NCBI RefSeq assembly: GCF_013373865.1
Contig: NC_050475.1
Span: 3,363,001-3,427,000 of the forward strand
Source: Monomorium pharaonis
Lineage: Eukaryota; Arthropoda; Insecta; Hymenoptera; Formicidae
Direction: 5' to 3'
Length of the DNA: 64,000 nt
The notes under the pieces are model-generated. The model was not told the DNA's origin, did not search any database, and saw only the letters and a list, made by a program, of their open reading frames with translations. The position numbers and the translations under genes are program-made. Shown here in pieces: positions 59,014 through 64,000 of this stretch (its first letter is position 1; each line of letters starts with the position of its first letter).

Positions 59014-60902
59014 CCGGACGAGGACTTCGGGAGTCCAGCCGCTGGCAATGCAAATTGACCGAATGGATTAGCGTTAGTTCCGGATTGGATTAACTCTCGG
59101 AGCTGATTGCGCTTGATTGCAAATAATATTATTATTCGTTATCCTCACGGGTAAGTCGGTCGGACAAAGTTACATCGATAGTGAGAGACGTGCTTATCCT
59201 GATTGGATCCGCGTTGAATTTTCATGTTGTTCACGTGGCCCCGATAATTGGTAGCGACAATTTCTCAATCAGCACTACGCGGGGACGCTTTACCAATCGT
59301 AGATTGATTGAAGAGTTGCGGAACAATTCGACGAGCATGTTTAGCGAAAAACGTTAAAATTTTATAATCCGCGAGTTATTTGATTTAAAGATTTAATTTT
59401 GTTATTCCAATAATTTTTCAAATAGCATTCAAGTTTAGACTGGTCAAAGATAAAAAAACTTTAACTATAGAATGTTTATTTAAATTACTCAAGTAAAGCG
59501 TTGACAAATTTACAATTCACAAGTTATTTAATTATAAAACCAAATTTTCACGTTAAAGGAAATTAGTAGAAAGAATTTTTTCCCCGGTTTTCTTTTCTAA
59601 TCAATGTTTGTTGCTTATCACAGCAACAAAATTCTCGAGTTTCTGCGAAAAAGATGACGATGACGCGAGGACGTTACCTGAATAAATCGAAAAAAATGCA
59701 TGCATATATTCTTATTTATGCATGAAGAGTGCATTTATCTGCATCACTGAGATATCTATATAATTGGAAAAATCTATATTCACCCCAACAGCTGCACCTT
59801 TCGATAGCACTGACTTATTTAAAAAGAATAACGATTTATTTCCAGAAAAGCATTCTCATTGCTGTGAAGGATACGCTATAGCGTCTCACGGATGTATTTT
59901 ATCAATAAAATATATACTGGCGCGAGACGCGATAACGTTACTTGATAACCTGATCGAAAATAATTAAACACTCCAAGAAGCTCATTCAGTGCATTAAAGA
60001 TGAGAAAAATTCAGATATATCTTGTGTTTGCTAGTTCTTTAAATTAAATTTTATAAAAATTAATTTAAAGACGTGTTCTAAATAAAATAAAAAAAAGTTA
60101 GCATATCTCTTTCATAGAATAAAATACACAAATTTCTTCTTTGAAGATGATCATATACAGTAAAGACAATATGAAAAAAGAGCATATGTCAGTTAGAAGA
60201 TTTTTCCATGCAAATAAAATTCCCATTTTAACAATAATAATCTGGCATAAAAATATTCTTCTTTCACAAAAAGATTGTCAAAATAACAATACAGATATAA
60301 TTAACACTTACATCAACATTACTAATTTGTACAAAGATAAAAAACATATATAAATTTATTAATAACAAGCCAAACCGTACGTTCGAGAAGTATTCGGTTT
60401 GATCTGATAAATTTCTCTTCTCTTAAGAAGATTCCCGTTTGTCACATGAAACCTTTTTCTTTTCATGGCAATTTTCCCCGAGCGACACTTTAACGCCGTC
60501 CTCGGGGGAGATAATGTGGCTAGGCGTATCGCCGAACGCGGCACGTAGTCCGTGGGGAATCAAGGGTGGCGGGGGTGGCTTTATCTGCAAGGCACTAAGC
60601 CGTGGCGCTTCGACGGATGCACGTTTCTATAGTTCGCCTAATTGTGCTAGGTAGGTCGGCGACCCGAACGCGGGCCCGTGTGCGAATCAGATTAGATCGG
60701 TAAGCACCTGCACCCCCGGGGTGAGCGCCGCGCGGTCCCGAGATTACGGGAAATTCGTGTAGAGTGAGCTTGCGACCGAGCTTGCGGTACGGGCGGGTGT
60801 CATCTCGGCTGTATTCCTCTCTGGTCTTGTTACGTATGCATAATCTTCGTTAGGCAACCCCAACGGGGTAAATACCCTCAAACGTTTTTCTTTTTTCTGA
60901 AA

Positions 60903-60925
60903 CGCGCGCGCGCGCGCGCGCGCGC
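60903..60925. repeat. (CG)n microsatellite
   Basis: A CG dinucleotide run of about 23 bases, able to form Z-DNA. CG runs this long are uncommon in genomes with CpG depletion. Confidence 0.9.
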
Positions 60926-63900
60926 AACCTAGTCCCATTATTCCGGAGCGTTAATTTAAGCGATCAATGAATCTCTTGCCGGAAAGAAGACGCGTTTCCA
61001 ACGCGGACAAACATATCTATTAAAAGGACTCGTGCAGACGCACGAAGAATTCTTTTGCAAGAGAACTTTCCGACTAAGTTGCTTTTTAATAAATGTGGAA
61101 AGCAACGATATCAGAGATATGTTTCCCTGTTGTTTTCCGAAGGAAAGCGAGAAAGCGACTTAATTCGTTCCGAGAACGAGTTCCCTCGAGTAGAATTCTT
61201 TCGAAGGGATGAAACCATTCCGCCAGCGACGCGGGGCGAAACTTTTTTCGTGGACATCAGCGAACTTGCTAACGAGTTAGCTGATTTCCAGTCAGATTTC
61301 TTAGCCCGAAAGTTTCTCAACCAAACAAAAGCGCGCGCGGAATTATTCTCGCGTTTCCATAATATTCAATCTGTTGCGCTCGCATTTTAACAACAAGAAA
61401 AACAAAATCTTGTTTTCACTCGGCGAGTATGGCTTTCCTCTATCGCGGTTTCCGAGTTCCATTTCCTGGAGATTCAGGTGTAATATTTACAAAACGAGAA
61501 ACCTCATATTTTTGTAGCTCGTAGATGTTCTCGCGGATATATATGCAATACGGGGAACAGTAAAATTACAACATTATGTAGGACATTCGGAAAATCGCGC
61601 GTTTTCTCGGAATTACCTCGGATACTTGATGCTATATTAAGAAAATTAATATCTGTCGCTTTTGCGAACTTATCGAATTATACCAATTAAAAAATTCATC
61701 GTTTCAATGAATTATATAATTGTTTGCCAATAAATAAGACAATTTTTTTTTTATTTACTCCTTAATCAGTTTATAATTTCATTCATTTTTAAAAATATTT
61801 ATTGCAGCGTTATAATACACAAGATTAAAGAAACAACTCTCTCCAGAATTGTATAGAATTCTGCACGTATCTAATTTTCTAAAAGGAAATAAACAACGAT
61901 TTCCCATTGTCTATCGATTGCGCTCTAATCGCGCGATAAAACGTCCGGCTGTTTTACAGACGACAGCCGTAAACCGTTGAAGCACAAAGTACTTCCGTAC
62001 GACGCAAAGTTGCTTAGTTAAGCCGACATTAAACAGGCGACCGCTTCACCGCGAAATGCACGCAGGCCGCAATAAAATCTCACTTTAACCGCTTTGGACG
62101 ACTTGAACGTAAAGTGTGAGAGAGCACGTAAAGGCAACCGGATGGGTCGGAGACGTCCCCGAGACGTCATCGTTATTTAAGGCGCGTGTATATGTGCGCG
62201 TGTGCCGGGGTGATACTTTAACCAAAATAAATCTCGCTGTGATCGCTGTGAAGTCGGGGTCTGGAACCGCCTTTATACGAACGTACACCGGAAACACCGG
62301 GCGTGCATAAATCATAATGCGAGGCGCAATGCGCGCGGCGCCCGCCGCTTAACCGAGTTCCGAGGCACCGAGTTGCGGACCGCGACCTATTTTCCGCCGG
62401 GGGGAAAAAAAGAAAGATGCCACGAGAGTCCAATTCGGGGGAGCGTGAAAAACTCCGGAGGGGCCCCCCCCCCCGGGCCGGCAGCGGCGGCGGTCGCGGC
62501 GGATGCGGAAGTAGAGCTGAAAACCCTCGCGATTTTTCACACCCCGTCGAACTCCCGCTCGTCGACAGACCGCTGCGTTTCTAGCGCACGTTAGCATCAA
62601 GTGCACGATCATCGAAGTGTTTCCTACTTCCGTTTTAATTGTGCGAGTGTTTCACCTGGTATTTTTACCCCTCCCTCCCCCCCCCCTCTCCTTCCCTCCG
62701 CATTAGTAATAAATAAACGCGGGAACGATATAATTGGCTTTCAGAAAATGTATTTCGAAAACTTCTAATTATATAAGTGTTATATAATAGCATGTTATTA
62801 TATTTTAATAGGTTTCATGTATCATTTATCACTTTTCTGAGGATCGTTCTTATACGATCGGGCACTGAGTTAAATATTCCTACATTGCCAGTTCCATCGA
62901 ACGCCCCTAATAATTTCATGACATTATTACATCTTCCATCCACTCAAGAGAGTCGTTTAAAAATTGAAGAGACGTATCCCGAGGGGACAAGGCAAACTGA
63001 GTTTCCGTAGAGCTGGATGGAAGAACGACTGAATAACATGTTACTTCGGCCGTCCGTATTCGGTAGGAGAAACTATGAAACTACACAGCGACTTTTACGG
63101 AATTCTGTCCCTTTGATCGTGACGATCTACCCGTAAAATCGGAGCGCACCTTTGGAGCAGCGGAAAACAGTAGCCTTTTTATCGAGCCAAACGTTTTTCT
63201 CTAACGATATATCGCTGAAGCACAAATTGATACGCTCTCTGTAGTATACATATTTATGCGGCACCTTTAAACGCCAAACTTACCTACTTGATTCAGAATT
63301 TTAACACCGTTCTCACTCATATTTTCCTAAACCGCGCGCGTGTGTGTGTAAACGTGGCATCTTTTTAACCCGAGCATCCCGCGCGTGTCTTTTAGCGAAC
63401 GTTTACGAGGGATATCGATATCGCGAACGTTTTTACTCGAGTTATATACTTTTTTTTTGCGAGTGAATCCCAGATATATATTTTTAATTAAAAATAAGAA
63501 AAGACAAGGGAGACGAGAGGTGCGACCTAAATCTCGCAGGCTCTAAAAGATTAAGAAAATAACGTTTATTAGTTAGAAGAGGAGTAAGACTAAGTTCTGG
63601 TGAGAATAATGAGAATAACGTGCCTCGTGTACACGTAAGGATGAACGATCATCTCGCATGTCCCATGTGCGTTTACCGTCCTGTAATTATCCGCCGACTG
63701 CGTCGTAATAGTAATACGAGTAAATTCAGGCAGTAAATTGGAACGTTTGGCGGCAAGCGAAGGAAATTGGCAGCCCCGGTCCTTTCTCTAAATCTCGGCG
63801 ATAAATCCGAGGCTATTAAACCGTATAAAGCCGTTAACGTCGCGATGCGCCGACGTTAGAACGGCGGCGTAAAGGACGCTTTCTTCGCACCTGCCGTGTC

Positions 63901-64000
63901 GCCGGAGCGACACGTTTATCGGCCCCTCTCTTGTGTTGCGTTACATTCACACTGGCAGCCCTTCTAGAGACAGAAAGCTTTCCTAGCGCGCAAGCACATT

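Larger units (their letters stand above)
50842..64000 (-). other. Upstream receptor intron (over 13 kb, partial)
   Basis: No exon for the Cys-loop, loops A/B or the signal peptide was found here, so this is taken as one intron that continues past the window. It alternates AT-rich blocks (56280-57960) with GC-rich ones (51870-55500, 60400-61000, 62080-62620) that carry G or C runs. An alternative promoter or untranslated first exon in a GC-rich block cannot be excluded. Confidence 0.6.

Noticed and set aside
50842..64000. A search for the Cys-loop and N-terminal exons of the nicotinic receptor.
   Set aside because: No - strand frame with the Cys-loop (YFPFDxQxC) or GSWTYDG pattern bordered by splice sites was found, so these exons are taken to lie beyond the window.

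Overview
The window looks like nuclear DNA of an insect, probably a hymenopteran such as an ant. This is inferred from the insect-type nicotinic acetylcholine receptor alpha subunit, short introns in one gene beside very long ones in the other, AT-rich DNA broken by CpG-containing GC-rich patches, and many simple repeats. The species cannot be named from the sequence. There is nothing prokaryotic: no operons, CRISPR arrays or insertion sequences.

Two genes face each other tail to tail. On the + strand, from before base 1 to 9919, lies a 16-exon gene for an M1-family (gluzincin, aminopeptidase N-like) ectoprotein. Splicing by phase and family alignment gives an uninterrupted 1013-residue reading frame that lacks only its N-terminal start. 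The fold is recognisable along its whole length, but the zinc and catalytic residues are replaced: HExxH reads SLIGE, the GAMEN glutamate is a glycine, and the transition-state tyrosine is a histidine. Only the third zinc ligand, Glu463, remains at exactly the canonical spacing. It is best read as a membrane-anchored pseudopeptidase. It also carries a polybasic and Ser/Thr/Asn-rich insert in domain I, and one intron that seems to need a GC donor.

Bases 9920-16210 are the convergent intergenic space, with the 3' UTRs of both genes and simple repeats. On the - strand, seven coding exons between 50841 and 16211 encode the C-terminal 387 residues of a nicotinic receptor alpha subunit: the end of the ligand-binding domain with the loop C vicinal cysteines, TM1 to TM3, the long cytoplasmic loop, TM4 and the stop. 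The N-terminal exons lie beyond base 64000. Introns of about 22 kb and 9 kb and a partial one of over 13 kb fill most of the window. I found no further gene in them, only simple repeats, foldbacks and GC-rich patches with chance open frames.

The two genes have no evident functional link. The points most worth following are the dead but intact M1 protein with its odd insert, the GC donor beside its active-site exon, a 192-bp TTAA-flanked inverted-repeat element in its first visible intron, and a 120-bp foldback in the upstream receptor intron.
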